Positions 43,558 through 53,180 of a stretch of DNA of 64,000 nucleotides are shown piece by piece. This stretch comes from Phaeacidiphilus oryzae TH49. Its GTDB lineage: Bacteria; Actinomycetota; Actinomycetes; Streptomycetales; Streptomycetaceae. A model generated the notes under the pieces. It saw only the letters and a program-made list of their open reading frames with translations. It made no database searches and had not been told where the DNA came from. The stretch is from NCBI RefSeq assembly GCF_000744815.1, contig NZ_JQMQ01000005.1, positions 3,418,055 through 3,482,054 on the forward strand, in the 5' to 3' direction. A program made the position numbers and the translations under genes. Within the stretch, counting starts at the first letter, position 1. Every line of letters begins with the position of its first letter.

Positions 43558-43815
43558 GAGGACTTCCTCCCGTTTTCCATTTCGGTCAGCGGTCGATTCC
43601 CCCTGAACGTAGGTCGACTCCTTGTGGGTTTCTTGTGGTCGGAGACGAGCGGGCGCAGCTCAGCGCGCCAGGGAAAACTGATGACCACTGGTAATCGCGT
43701 GGTAACGCTCAGGTGATGTTCGCCTGTTAACTTCGCCGGGTGCCGTGCGCATCCTGCGCGCCTCGGGGGCACTCGAGAACGACCTGACACGACCCTCCGG
43801 AACCAAGGAGTCGCC

Positions 43816-45045
43816 ATGCCGGTCATCGAAGAGTTCGCCGAATCCGCCCCGGACGAGGACGAGGTCTTCCTCGCCCATCTCGGCGGGAAGTTGAGCATCC
43901 AGCCCCCGGCCGAGCTGCTGAACGCCCGCCGCCTCTCCATGATCTCCACCCCCGGCGTGGCCCGGGTCTCCAGCGCCATCGCCGGCGATCCCGCCCTCGC
44001 CGCCCGCTACACCTGGGCCCATCGGATGGTCGCGGTGGTCAGCGACGGCACCGCCGTCCTCGGCCTGGGCGACGTCGGCCCGGCCGCCGCCCTCCCGGTG
44101 ATGGAGGCCAAGTCGGCGCTCTTCAAGGCGCTCGGCGAGCTCGACTCGGTGCCCCTCGTCCTGGCCACCACGGACGTGGACGAGATCGTCGAGACCCTGG
44201 TCCGGCTCCGCCCCTCCTTCGGCGCGGTGAACCTGGAGGACGTCTCGGCCCCGCGCTGCTTCGAGCTGGAGGCGCGGCTGAGCCGGGTGCTGGACTGCCC
44301 GGTGATGCACAACGACCAGCACGGCACGGCGATCGCCGTCCTGGCCGCGCTGAACTCGGCCGCCGCCCTCCTCGGCCGCGACCTCGCCTCGCTCCGCACG
44401 GTGGTCGCCGGCGCGGGCGCCGCCGGGGCCGCCTGCGCCCGGATGCTGGTCTCGGCCGGCGTCGGCGAGGTGGTGGCGCTGGACTCGCGGGGCGCGATCC
44501 ACCCCGGCCGCCCGGACCTGACCCCGGCCAAGGCGGAGCTCGCCGCGCTCACCAACCCGCACCGCAGGACCGGGCCGCCGGCCGAAGTGCTGCCCGGAGC
44601 GGACGTGCTGATCGGGCTCTCCTCGACCACCGTGCCGCCGGAGCTGATCGCCTCGATGGCGCCGGACCCGATCGTCTTCGCCCTCTCCAACCCCACCCCG
44701 GAGATCACCCCGGAGGCCGCGTACGCGGCGGGGGCGGCGGTGGTGGCGACCGGTCGCAGCTGCTGGCCGAACCAGATCAGCAACCTGCTGGCCTGCCCCG
44801 GCGTCTTCCGCGGGGCGCTGGACTCCGGCGCCGGGCGGATCACCGAGCGGATGAAGCTCGCGGCGGCCCAGGCCCTCACCCTGCTGGCCGCGGACGACCT
44901 CGCCCGCGACCACATCGTCCCGGACGTCCTCGACCCACGCGTCGCCCCGGAGGTCGCGGCGGCGGTGGCGGCGGCCGCCCCGGCGGCAACCGCAGCACCC
45001 ACCGCTCCGACCCCGCCCACCGCTCCAGCGACCATGGCCGACTGA
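43816..45045 (+). CDS. NAD(P)-dependent malic enzyme
   Basis: 409 residues; oxidative decarboxylation of malate to pyruvate, linking the TCA cycle with gluconeogenesis and NADPH supply. Seen: SDGTAVLGLGDVGPAAALPVMEAKSALFK (Tyr/Lys region), the metal-binding NLEDVSAPRCFELE, HNDQHGTAIAVLAA, and the nucleotide loop VVAGAGAAGAACARML. C-terminal 30 residues are a Pro/Ala/Thr-rich tail. The ATG follows AAGGAG by five bases. The length is that of the short bacterial form. Confidence 0.94.
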   Translation: MPVIEEFAESAPDEDEVFLAHLGGKLSIQPPAELLNARRLSMISTPGVARVSSAIAGDPALAARYTWAHRMVAVVSDGTAVLGLGDVGPAAALPVMEAKSALFKALGELDSVPLVLATTDVDEIVETLVRLRPSFGAVNLEDVSAPRCFELEARLSRVLDCPVMHNDQHGTAIAVLAALNSAAALLGRDLASLRTVVAGAGAAGAACARMLVSAGVGEVVALDSRGAIHPGRPDLTPAKAELAALTNPHRRTGPPAEVLPGADVLIGLSSTTVPPELIASMAPDPIVFALSNPTPEITPEAAYAAGAAVVATGRSCWPNQISNLLACPGVFRGALDSGAGRITERMKLAAAQALTLLAADDLARDHIVPDVLDPRVAPEVAAAVAAAAPAATAAPTAPTPPTAPATMAD

Positions 45046-45131
45046 GGCGAGCGCCCCCGGCCGCCCCGTGTCCGCCTCCGGCCGCGCGGACACGGGAAGC
45101 CCGGCGCGGCCGTCCCCCTTACGCTCGGCAC

Positions 45132-45977
45132 ATGAGGGAGACGATCAACGCGGTGGAGATCTCGCTGGCAACCGCCCCCGGGCGGCCGGACCGGGAGAAC
45201 GAGGACTTCGCCGCCGCGACGTCCCGCGCCTTCGTCGTACTGGACGGGGTCACCCCGGGCCCGGAGGACGACGGCTGCCGCCACGGCGTGCCCTGGTTCG
45301 TCAACCGCCTGGGCCTCTCCCTGGTCGCCGCGCTCTCCGCGACGGAGACCGCCCCCGCCCTCTGCCTGGCGGCGGCCATCGCGGAGGTCGCCGCCTCCCA
45401 CGCGGACACCTGCGACCTGACCCGGCAGACCACCCCGCAGGCGACCGTCGCCGCCGGCCGGATCGGCCGGGACTCGGTCGAGTACCTGGTGCTCTCCGAC
45501 TGCAGCCTGGTCATCGACCGCAGCAGCACCGGGGACGGCATCGAGGTGGTGACCGACGACCGGGTGGAGCACACCGCCGCCCACCTCCGCCGGAGGGCCC
45601 TCGCCCTCCCCGAGGGCTCCCCCGAGCGCGAGGCGGCCCGCCGCCGCTACGCCGCCGAGGTGGGCGCCCTGCGCAACCGGCCGGGCGGCTTCTGGACCGC
45701 CGCCGCCGATCCCGAGGTGGCCGCCGAGGCGCTGGTGGGGACGATCCCCCGGGACGGCCGCGGCAGCGTCGCCGCGATGACCGACGGCGCCGCCCGCTTC
45801 GTCGACGTCCTGGACATCGGCGACTGGCCGGATCTGATGAAGGTGCTGGCCGACCCGGGCCCGGAGGCGCTGATCGACCAGATCAGGGCCGCCGAGCTCG
45901 CGGACCCGGACCGCCGCAGGCACCGCCGCGGAAAGATCAGCGACGACGCAACCGTCCTGCACATCCGGAGCGTCTAG
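45132..45977 (+). CDS. PP2C-like phosphatase domain protein
   Basis: 281 residues with the acidic set of PP2C/PPM phosphatases: RENEDFAAATSRAFVVLDGVTPG (two Asp), LVLSDCSLVI, AMTDGAARFVD and ISDDATVLHI. All metal-binding positions look present. It has no membrane segment. It opens a cluster of a PP2C-like, a SpoIIE/HATPase and a second PP2C-like gene read in one direction, suggesting a phosphorylation-based switch. The substrate is unknown. The protein shares length and order of blocks with the one at 48601-49455. Confidence 0.82.
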   Translation: MRETINAVEISLATAPGRPDRENEDFAAATSRAFVVLDGVTPGPEDDGCRHGVPWFVNRLGLSLVAALSATETAPALCLAAAIAEVAASHADTCDLTRQTTPQATVAAGRIGRDSVEYLVLSDCSLVIDRSSTGDGIEVVTDDRVEHTAAHLRRRALALPEGSPEREAARRRYAAEVGALRNRPGGFWTAAADPEVAAEALVGTIPRDGRGSVAAMTDGAARFVDVLDIGDWPDLMKVLADPGPEALIDQIRAAELADPDRRRHRRGKISDDATVLHIRSV

Positions 45978-46167
45978 TTCCGAGTAGGCCGTACGTGCGA
46001 GCGAATCGGCCCGCGCTCACGCGGACAGGTCACTGCCTGGGCAGCTTCGCCGTCGGCGCCATACGGTATGTCTGAATCATCGCCTTCATTCAGGAATGCG
46101 AACTTCAAGGCATATCATCGGGCCGGACCGGACGGGCTAACCCGGGTAGGACGACCGAGGGGCATGG

Positions 46168-48576
46168 ATGGGCAGCGAAAAGGACCCTGTCGACGCCGAG
46201 ACGGCGGCGGCAGAGACGTCCGCCGGCGCTCCCGCGCCCGTCGCCGCCTCCACCCTGCGCGACGCCGGCGTCGGCCTCTGGCGCACCGACGACTCCGGCG
46301 GCCGCGTGATCGCCCTGGACGACCGCTGCGCCGAGCTCCTCGGCCTCCCCGCCGAACCCACCGAGCTGGCCCCGGATCGGCTCCGCGGCCTGCTGCACCG
46401 CGCCGACGCCGCCCGGCTCCGCCCCGCCGCCCGCCTCGCCGCCGTCCAGCACCGCCCCGTCGACCTGCGGGTACGCGTGGTGGACGCGGCCGGGACGCTG
46501 GTCCGGGTGCTCCGGCTGCGGATCGCCCCCGGCCCGCCGGACGACCCCGGCCAGCCGCTGGTCGGCACTCTCACCGAGGAGAACTGGGTCGACACGGTCG
46601 ACGAGTTCTCGGTGCCGCCGACCACCGGCCCCGGCACCGATCAGCGCGAGCTCGAACAGCGCCAGGTCGAGGCGCTCAACCGCACCCCCGGCCCCGGCAC
46701 GGCCCGCCGCGGCCGAGGCACCCCGGCCTCCGGCGGGGCCACGGCGGCCACCGGCGGCTCGGCGGAGGACCGCGAGGACCACGAGGGCCGGAGCGGCGCG
46801 GGCGGCCCGGCCGGGGCGGGTGCCCGGGACGGCGACGGCCGAGAGCCCGCCGACCGGGCCGCGTCGGCCGACGCCGCCGCCGAGGCGCAGCGCTCCCGCG
46901 CCGCCCGCCTGCTGGACGCCGGGCGCGCCCTCACCGAGGCCGAGAACACCGAGGACGTGCTGCGCGTGATCGCCGGCCTCGACCTGCCCGGCCTCGACAC
47001 CTCCGGGCAGCTGGTCTCGGTCGTCGAGAAGGGCCGGCTGACCGCCGTCGCCAGCGTCGGCTACCCCGCCGAGGACGCCCCCTTCCAGGTCACCCTGGAC
47101 AGCTCCTATCCCGGCGTGGAGGCGGTGCGCACCGCCGAGCCGGTCTTCGTGGAGTCCCCGGAGGAGTACCGCCGCCGCTACCCGGCGATCTGGCCGCTGG
47201 TGGCCGCCCACGGCCGGCGGTCCTGGGTGTACTTCCCGCTCTCCTCCGGCGGCCGGACGATCGGCACCTGGATGCTGGCCTTCCGCACCCCCACCGCGTT
47301 CACCGCCGACCGCCGGGCGCTGCTCGGCATCCTGGCCCGGATGGTCACCCACGCCGTGGAGCGGACCCGGACCACCGAGTCCGAGCGGGCCCTCTCCCTC
47401 GGCCTGCTGCGCAGCATGCAGCCGCGCTCGCACGGCGTCCCCGGGATGGCCGCCGCCGCCCGCTACGTCCCCACCGGGGGCGGGCTGCTGGTCGGCGGCG
47501 ACTGGTGCGACGTGGTGGACCTGCCGGACGGCCGGCTCGCGGTGGTCATCGGGGACGTGGAGGGCCACGACGTCCACGCCGCGACGATCATGTCCCAGCT
47601 GCGCACCGCCGTCCTGGCCTACGCCCTGGAGGGCCACCACCCGGACGCGGTGCTGGCCCGCGCCTCCCGCTTCCTCTCCGGGCTGGGCCACGACCGCTAC
47701 GCGACCTGCATCTACCTCCTCGCCGACCCGGCCCGCGGCACCCTGGACGTCGCCCGGGCCGGCCACCCCCACCCGGTCGTCCGGATGCCCGACGGCACCT
47801 GCCTGCTGCGCCACCTGGACGGCGGGCTGCCGCTCGGCATGAGCGAGTTCGGCGAGGAGGACTACCCGGTCAACCGGCTGCAGCTGCAGCTCGGCGAGAT
47901 CCTGATGCTCTGCACCGACGGCCTGGTGGAGAACGGCGGCCACGACTACTACACCGGCTGGCTCCGGGTCCGGGACGCCCTCAGCCCCGGCCCGACGGAG
48001 GACCTGGAGGGGATCGCCGACCGGCTGATCGAGGCGGTGCACGGCCCCGAGTCGCACCGCGCCCCCGGCCATCTCGCCGACCGCCGCGAGGACGACATCG
48101 CGCTGATCCTGCTCCGCCGGGACCAGGTCGACCGCCCGCACGGCTCCACCTCGCGCCGCACGGTGCTGACGATCAACCAGGACGAGCAGGACCGGATCGC
48201 CGGCGCCCGCCAGGAGCTGCGCGAGATCCTCCACGACTGGGCGGTGGAGGACCACGTCGACGCGGCCGTGCTCCTCGCCTCCGAGCTGCTGGCCAACGTC
48301 CTGGTGCACACCGAGTTCGAGGCCGCGCTGGAGGCGCACCTCTCCGGCCCGCCCGGCGCCCGCACCCTCCATGTCGAGGTCAGCGACCGCAGCGACGAGC
48401 TGCCGCACCGCCGCTCGCCCGGCGAGATGGCCTCCTCCGGACGCGGCCTGGTGCTGCTGGAGATGCTCTCCGACCGCTGGGGCGTACAACCGCGCGGAGA
48501 GGGCAAGGCCATCTGGTTCGAACTGGACGAGGTTCGCCCTGAAGGGTCCGACTCCGCAGCGGGGCAGCCGAACTGA
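46168..48576 (+). CDS. SpoIIE phosphatase with PAS-like, GAF and HATPase domains
   Basis: 802 residues. PAS-like domain (about 30-130), disordered Ala/Gly/Arg linker, GAF domain (about 255-400, ending LGILARMVTHAVERTRTTES), SpoIIE/PP2C phosphatase (about 410-640: VGGDWCDVVDLPDGRLAVVIGDVEGHDV, LMLCTDGLVENGG), then a HATPase_c_2 anti-sigma-like kinase domain (about 665-795: LLASELLANVLVHTEFEAAL). Proteins with both enzymes can phosphorylate and dephosphorylate anti-anti-sigma factors. Here sensory input and both activities are in one chain. The GAF domain ligand is unknown. ATG 46168 has GAGGGG nearby. Confidence 0.9.
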   Translation: MGSEKDPVDAETAAAETSAGAPAPVAASTLRDAGVGLWRTDDSGGRVIALDDRCAELLGLPAEPTELAPDRLRGLLHRADAARLRPAARLAAVQHRPVDLRVRVVDAAGTLVRVLRLRIAPGPPDDPGQPLVGTLTEENWVDTVDEFSVPPTTGPGTDQRELEQRQVEALNRTPGPGTARRGRGTPASGGATAATGGSAEDREDHEGRSGAGGPAGAGARDGDGREPADRAASADAAAEAQRSRAARLLDAGRALTEAENTEDVLRVIAGLDLPGLDTSGQLVSVVEKGRLTAVASVGYPAEDAPFQVTLDSSYPGVEAVRTAEPVFVESPEEYRRRYPAIWPLVAAHGRRSWVYFPLSSGGRTIGTWMLAFRTPTAFTADRRALLGILARMVTHAVERTRTTESERALSLGLLRSMQPRSHGVPGMAAAARYVPTGGGLLVGGDWCDVVDLPDGRLAVVIGDVEGHDVHAATIMSQLRTAVLAYALEGHHPDAVLARASRFLSGLGHDRYATCIYLLADPARGTLDVARAGHPHPVVRMPDGTCLLRHLDGGLPLGMSEFGEEDYPVNRLQLQLGEILMLCTDGLVENGGHDYYTGWLRVRDALSPGPTEDLEGIADRLIEAVHGPESHRAPGHLADRREDDIALILLRRDQVDRPHGSTSRRTVLTINQDEQDRIAGARQELREILHDWAVEDHVDAAVLLASELLANVLVHTEFEAALEAHLSGPPGARTLHVEVSDRSDELPHRRSPGEMASSGRGLVLLEMLSDRWGVQPRGEGKAIWFELDEVRPEGSDSAAGQPN

Positions 48577-48600
48577 CGCCCCGTCGGGCAGACTGAGCTG

Positions 48601-49455
48601 ATGCGTGTGGACATCGCGGGCGAGGGGGTCCGCGCGGAGGGGACCGGCGGGGGCGGCGGCCACGGCGCCGGCTCCACCGGCTATACCGCGGCCACCCCGG
48701 AGGCACTGGTACTGGTGGACGGCACGCCCAGTCCACCCGGAATGGACACCGGCTGCCGGCACGGCACCGCCTGGTTCGCCCGACGGCTCGGCGTCCATCT
48801 GCTGGCCCGGCTGGTCGACCGGGAGGACCGGGCCATCGCGCAGTGCCTCTCCGACGCCATCGCGGAGACGGCCGCGCTGCACGGGGCGCGCTGCGACCTG
48901 GCCCATCCCAACACCCCGGCGGCGGCGGTCTGCGCGGCCCGGATGCGGGGATCTTCGGTGGAGTACCTGGCGCTGGGCGACGCCCTGCTGGTGGTGGACA
49001 CCGGGGCGCACGGCGGCATCCGGGTGCACGGCGACAACCAGCCGTTCCCGGCCGGGGAGGAGCTCCACCGGCAGGTCTGGGCGGCGCCCTGGGGCTCGCC
49101 CCAGCGGGCCACCCTGGGCCAGAAGTACGCCATGGCGCTGTGCGCGGTCCGCAACACCGGCCACGGGCCGTGGGCGGCGGCGGCGCTGCCGAGGGCGGCG
49201 GAGGAGGCGGAGACCGGCTCGGTGCGGCGGGGGGATCTGCGCGCGCTGACGGCGCTGAGCGCGGGCGCGGGGGCGTATGTCACCCGGTTCACGCTGGGCG
49301 ACTGGCCGCAGGCGCTGGGGTTGATGGACCGCTCCGGCCCGCAGGAGCTGCTGCGCAAGCTGCGGGCGGTGGAGGCGACGGATCCCCAGTGCGAGCGGTG
49401 GCCGCGGGATTCCGTCCATACGGACGCGGCGGCGGTGTACTCGACCGGCTGGTGA
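48601..49455 (+). CDS. Degenerate PP2C-like protein (probable pseudophosphatase)
   Basis: 284 residues that align with the PP2C-like protein at 45132-45977: ALVLVDGTPSPPGMDTGCRHGTAWFARRLG, SVEYLALGDALLVVD, and LGDWPQALGLMDRSGPQELL. The N-terminal acidic motif is replaced by a Gly-rich stretch, the TDG aspartate is lost (LSAGAGAYV), and only one Asp remains of the final pair (HTDAAAVY). Catalysis is therefore unlikely, and binding to a phospho-partner is more plausible. It starts 24 bp after the SpoIIE gene, in the same direction. Confidence 0.75.
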   Translation: MRVDIAGEGVRAEGTGGGGGHGAGSTGYTAATPEALVLVDGTPSPPGMDTGCRHGTAWFARRLGVHLLARLVDREDRAIAQCLSDAIAETAALHGARCDLAHPNTPAAAVCAARMRGSSVEYLALGDALLVVDTGAHGGIRVHGDNQPFPAGEELHRQVWAAPWGSPQRATLGQKYAMALCAVRNTGHGPWAAAALPRAAEEAETGSVRRGDLRALTALSAGAGAYVTRFTLGDWPQALGLMDRSGPQELLRKLRAVEATDPQCERWPRDSVHTDAAAVYSTGW

Positions 49456-49501
49456 GCCGCGGGGGCGTGCCGGGATGCGGGTCCGCGTGGCTGGGCGCGC
49501 A

Positions 49502-49556
49502 GCCCCCCGCGCCCCTGATGCGGCCCTTCGAGCCGTCCATCAGGGGCGCGGGGGGC
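49502..49556. terminator. Inverted repeat between convergent PP2C-like and pirin genes
   Basis: GCCCCCCGCGCCCCTGATG and its exact complement (49538-49556) form a 19-bp stem around a 17-nt loop. The core AGGGGCGCGGGG is shared with the repeats near 3.3 and 54.6 kb. Confidence 0.8.
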
Positions 49557-49564
49557 GCGGCGGG

Positions 49565-50527
49565 TCAGCCCTGCTCCGCCGGAATACGGCCCAAGCGGCC
49601 CGCGCGGAAGTCGTCGAAGGCCTGCTCCAGCTCGGTGTGGCTGTTCATGACGAACGGGCCGTACCACGCCACCGGCTCGCGGATCGGCGCGCCGCCGAGG
49701 ATGACCACGTCCAGGTTGGGCGAGCGGCTCTCCTGGCTCTCCGCGGCCTGGACGGTGAGGGAGCCGCCGGCCTCGCCGAAGAGCACCGCCTGGCCCATGC
49801 CGAACGGCCGCTGCTCCTCGCCGGCCGTGCCCTTGCCGTTGAGCCCGTAGACGAGGGCGTTGAAGTCCTCGCGCCACGGGAGGGTCAGCTTGGCGCCGGG
49901 GCTGAGGGTGGCGTGCACCATCGTGATCGGGGTGTGGGTGGAGCCGGGACCCCGGTGGCCGTCGACCTCGCCGGCGATCAGCCGCACGATCGCGCCGCCG
50001 TCCGGGCTGGCCAGCAGCTTGACGTTGCCGCCGTGGATGTCCTGGTAGCGCGGCGGGACCATCTTGTCCGCCTTCGGCAGGTTGACCCACAGCTGGAGCC
50101 CGTGGAAGAGGCCGCCGGAAATCACCAGCGACTCCGGCGGGGCCTCGATGTGCAGCAGGCCGGAGCCGGCGGTCATCCACTGGGTGTCGCCGTCGTTGAT
50201 GGTTCCGCCGCCGCCCGCGGAGTCCTGGTGGACGAAGGTGCCGTCGATCAGGTAGGTGACGGTCTCGAAGCCGCGGTGGGGGTGCCACGGGGTGCCCTTG
50301 GGCTCGCCCGGCGCGTACTCCACCTCGCCCATCTGGTCCATCATGATGAACGGGTCGAGGTGGCGCTGGTGGATCCCGGCGAAGGCGCGGCGCACCGGGA
50401 AGCCCTCGCCCTCGAAGCCCTGCGGGGCGGTCGCGACCTGGCGCACCCTGCGCGGCTGGACGGTGGCGGGGTCGGGGGTGGAGACCCTCGGCAGCACCAA
50501 CGGGTTCTCTACGGTGACGGCGGGCAT
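49565..50527 (-). CDS. Pirin family protein
   Basis: 320 residues of bicupin pirin type. The N-terminal cupin has the iron-binding pattern HPHRGFETVTYLIDG (two His) and HIEAPP, and the second begins PGAKLTLPW. Some pirins act as quercetin dioxygenases or redox-sensing cofactors; the role is unknown here. The ATG follows AAGGAGG by six bases. A 16-bp palindrome 40 bp upstream is a likely operator. Confidence 0.9.
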   Translation of the reverse strand: MPAVTVENPLVLPRVSTPDPATVQPRRVRQVATAPQGFEGEGFPVRRAFAGIHQRHLDPFIMMDQMGEVEYAPGEPKGTPWHPHRGFETVTYLIDGTFVHQDSAGGGGTINDGDTQWMTAGSGLLHIEAPPESLVISGGLFHGLQLWVNLPKADKMVPPRYQDIHGGNVKLLASPDGGAIVRLIAGEVDGHRGPGSTHTPITMVHATLSPGAKLTLPWREDFNALVYGLNGKGTAGEEQRPFGMGQAVLFGEAGGSLTVQAAESQESRSPNLDVVILGGAPIREPVAWYGPFVMNSHTELEQAFDDFRAGRLGRIPAEQG

Positions 50528-50566
50528 GGTGGGCCTCCTTCTGGCTGTGCCTCCAGGCTAGCAGAA

Positions 50567-50582
50567 GGTTGAACCTTCAACC
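50567..50582 (-). promoter_or_regulatory. Palindromic operator upstream of pirin gene
   Basis: GGTTGAA-CC-TTCAACC is a perfect inverted repeat, 40-55 bp before the start codon. Size and composition fit a MarR/HxlR-type repressor site. No such regulator gene lies in the window. Confidence 0.7.
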
Positions 50583-50631
50583 ATGGGGTCGGCATTCCCG
50601 GCTGCCCGACCCGGTCTCGCGATCCGGCCGC

Positions 50632-51078
50632 CTAGCCGTACATCCGGCGCATGGTGAAGTCGACCAGCTGCTCGACCGCCTTGGCGTCGAAGACCATCCG
50701 GTGGTCGCCCTCCATGTCGAGGACGAAGCCGTAGCCGGTCGGCAGCAGGTCGATCACCTCGGCGCCGGTGACGGCGAAGTACTTGGACTCCTTGCCGGCG
50801 TACCGGCGGAGCTCCTTGAGCGAGGTGAACATCGGGATCACCGGCTGCTGGGTGTCGTGCAGCGCCAGGAAGCCGGGCCGGTCGCCGCGCGGGCAGTACA
50901 CCTTCGACGTGATGAAGACGGACTGGAAGTCGTCCACCGTCATCGCGCCGCCGGCGAACGCCCGCACCGCGTCCGCCAGGGACGGCGGGGAGGGCTCGGG
51001 GTACGCCGGCTGCTGCGGCTGCCCCGGGTAGCCGGGGCCCGGTCCGGGATGGGGGGCGGTCTGCTCGTAGCCGTACAC
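50632..51078 (-). CDS. SseB-type N-terminal domain protein
   Basis: 148 residues. Residues 1-32 are a Pro/Gly/Gln/Tyr-rich lead. The rest follows the SseB N-terminal domain: VFITSKVYCPRGDRPGFLALHDTQQPVIPMFTSLKELRRY and the C-terminal GFVLDMEGDHRMVFDAKAVEQL. The family is of unknown function in actinobacteria. It is divergent from the acyl-CoA dehydrogenase gene, so the operators at 51132-51174 could serve both promoters. Confidence 0.8.
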   Translation of the reverse strand: MYGYEQTAPHPGPGPGYPGQPQQPAYPEPSPPSLADAVRAFAGGAMTVDDFQSVFITSKVYCPRGDRPGFLALHDTQQPVIPMFTSLKELRRYAGKESKYFAVTGAEVIDLLPTGYGFVLDMEGDHRMVFDAKAVEQLVDFTMRRMYG

Positions 51079-51131
51079 GGAGCCAAGGCTAGCGAGTCCC
51101 CGCGCGCCCCATCGGCCCCCAGGGGTTGAAA

Positions 51132-51174
51132 TAAGTTACCCCCGGGTAGCATCATGGGGAGCTACTGAGTGGTA
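51132..51174 (+). promoter_or_regulatory. Two TACC-N4-GGTA-type operator sites upstream of acyl-CoA dehydrogenase gene
   Basis: TAAGTTACC-N4-GGTA at 51132-51148 is the same string, with the same spacing, as at 18263-18279. A second site, TACT-N4-GGTA, lies at 51163-51174, with centres 26 bp apart. The first begins 111 bp before the start codon. Confidence 0.6.
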
Positions 51175-51242
51175 GTAGGCATCCGCAGCGGCGGCCGATA
51201 CGCGGCGCGGAATACGCAGCGAACGCAGAACCGGAGAGCGTG

Positions 51243-53072
51243 ATGGGTCACTACAAGTCCAACCTCCGCGACGTGGAGTTCAACCTCTTCGAGGTCCTGG
51301 GCCGCGACGAGGTGTACGGGAACGGTCCGTACGCCGAGCTGGATGTCGACACCGCCCGCAGCATCCTCGGCGAGATGGCCCGGCTGGCCGAGAACGAGCT
51401 GGCCGAGTCCTTCGCGGACATCGACCGCAACCCGCCGGTCTTCGACCCGGCGACCAACACCGCGCCGATCCCGGACACCTTCAAGAAGAGCTACCAGGCC
51501 TACATGGACGCCGAGTACTGGCGCCTGGGCCTGCCCGAGTCGATCGGCGGCACGGTCTCCCCGCGCTCGCTGCACTGGGCGCTGGCCGAGCTGATCCTCG
51601 GCGCCAACCCCGCCGTCTGGATGTACGCCTCCGGCCCCGGCTTCGCGCAGGTCATCGCCGAGGAGGGCACCGAGGAGCAGCTCAAGGTCGCCCAGCTGAT
51701 GGTCGACAAGCGCTGGGGCTCCACCATGGTGCTCACCGAGCCGGACGCCGGCTCGGACGTCGGCGCCGGCCGCACCAAGGCGATCCAGCAGGCCGACGGC
51801 ACCTGGCACATCGAGGGCGTGAAGCGTTTCATCACCTCGGGTGAGCACGACATGGCCGACAACATCGTCCACTTCGTGCTGGCCCGCCCCGAGGGCGCCA
51901 AGCCGGGCACCAAGGGCCTCTCCCTGTTCCTGGTCCCGAAGTACGACTTCGACTGGGAGACCGGCGAGCTGGGCGAGCGCAACGGGGTCTACGCCACCAA
52001 CGTCGAGCACAAGATGGGCCTCAAGGCGTCCAACACCTGCGAGATGACCTTCGGCGCCGAGCACCCGGCCAAGGGCTGGCTGCTGGGCGAGAAGCACGAC
52101 GGCATCCGGCAGATGTTCCGGGTCATCGAGTTCGCCCGGATGATGGTCGGCACCAAGGCCATCGCCACCCTCTCCACCGGCTACCTGAACGCCCTGGAGT
52201 ACGCCAAGGAGCGGGTGCAGGGCCCGGACCTGGCCGAGTTCATGGACAAGGCCGCCCCGCGGGTGACCATCACCCACCACCCGGACGTCCGCCGCTCGCT
52301 GCTCACCCAGAAGGCGTACGCCGAGGGGATGCGTGCCCTGGTGCTGTTCACTGCCTCGGTGCAGGACGACATCGAGTCGGCCGCGCTGCGCGGCGAGCGG
52401 GACGAGGCCGCCGAGCGGCTGAACGACCTGCTGCTGCCGATCGTCAAGGGCTACGGCTCGGAGAAGTCCTACGAGCAGCTGGCCCAGTCGCTGCAGACCT
52501 TCGGCGGCTCCGGGTACCTCCAGGAGTACCCGATCGAGCAGTACATCCGGGACGCCAAGATCGACACCCTCTACGAGGGCACCACCGCGATCCAGGGCCA
52601 GGACTTCTTCTTCCGGAAGATCGTCCGGGACCAGGGCCAGGCGCTGACCGCGCTCAGCGAGCGGATCCAGAAGTTCCTCGGCGAGGCCGCCGGCGGCGAG
52701 GCGCTGGCCCCCGAGCGGGAGCTGCTGGCCAAGGCCGCGGGCGACCTGGAGGCGATCGTCGGCGCGATGCTGAACGACCTCTCCGCGGTCGAGAAGGACC
52801 CCAAGAACATGTACAAGGTCGGGCAGAACACCACCCGGCTGCTGCTCGCCTCCGGCGACGTGGTGGTCGGCTGGCTGCTGCTCCGCCAGGCCGCGGTCGC
52901 CCAGGAGAAGCTGGACGCCGGGACCTCCCCCAAGGACAAGTCCTTCTACCTCGGCAAGGTCGCCGCGGCCAAGCACTTCGCGCGGACCGTGCTGCCGGCC
53001 GTCCGGCCGCAGCGGCTGATCGCCGAGCGGGTGGACAACGAGCTGATGGAGCTCCCGGAGGAGTCCTTCTGA
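51243..53072 (+). CDS. Acyl-CoA dehydrogenase (FadE5-like)
   Basis: 609 residues; catalyses the first step of beta-oxidation with FAD, passing electrons to ETF. The N-terminal extension [19 protein letters not shown] is the hallmark of the actinobacterial FadE5-like long form. Seen: the substrate loop [19 protein letters not shown], the domain-end [16 protein letters not shown], and [35 protein letters not shown], the C-terminal FAD-binding segment with the usual Glu. The ATG at 51243 directly follows a GTG; GGAGAG lies seven bases upstream. It shares an operator with the EtfD-like reductase. Confidence 0.95.
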   Translation: MGHYKSNLRDVEFNLFEVLGRDEVYGNGPYAELDVDTARSILGEMARLAENELAESFADIDRNPPVFDPATNTAPIPDTFKKSYQAYMDAEYWRLGLPESIGGTVSPRSLHWALAELILGANPAVWMYASGPGFAQVIAEEGTEEQLKVAQLMVDKRWGSTMVLTEPDAGSDVGAGRTKAIQQADGTWHIEGVKRFITSGEHDMADNIVHFVLARPEGAKPGTKGLSLFLVPKYDFDWETGELGERNGVYATNVEHKMGLKASNTCEMTFGAEHPAKGWLLGEKHDGIRQMFRVIEFARMMVGTKAIATLSTGYLNALEYAKERVQGPDLAEFMDKAAPRVTITHHPDVRRSLLTQKAYAEGMRALVLFTASVQDDIESAALRGERDEAAERLNDLLLPIVKGYGSEKSYEQLAQSLQTFGGSGYLQEYPIEQYIRDAKIDTLYEGTTAIQGQDFFFRKIVRDQGQALTALSERIQKFLGEAAGGEALAPERELLAKAAGDLEAIVGAMLNDLSAVEKDPKNMYKVGQNTTRLLLASGDVVVGWLLLRQAAVAQEKLDAGTSPKDKSFYLGKVAAAKHFARTVLPAVRPQRLIAERVDNELMELPEESF

Positions 53073-53180
53073 TCCCACGCGCCCAGCGCTGGACCAGGCG
53101 GCCCCGCGTCCCGGCTCACGCCGGGCGCGGGGCCGTGCGCGTAGGATCGGTGCCCCGCTCGGCCTAGAACTGGAGTTGCC

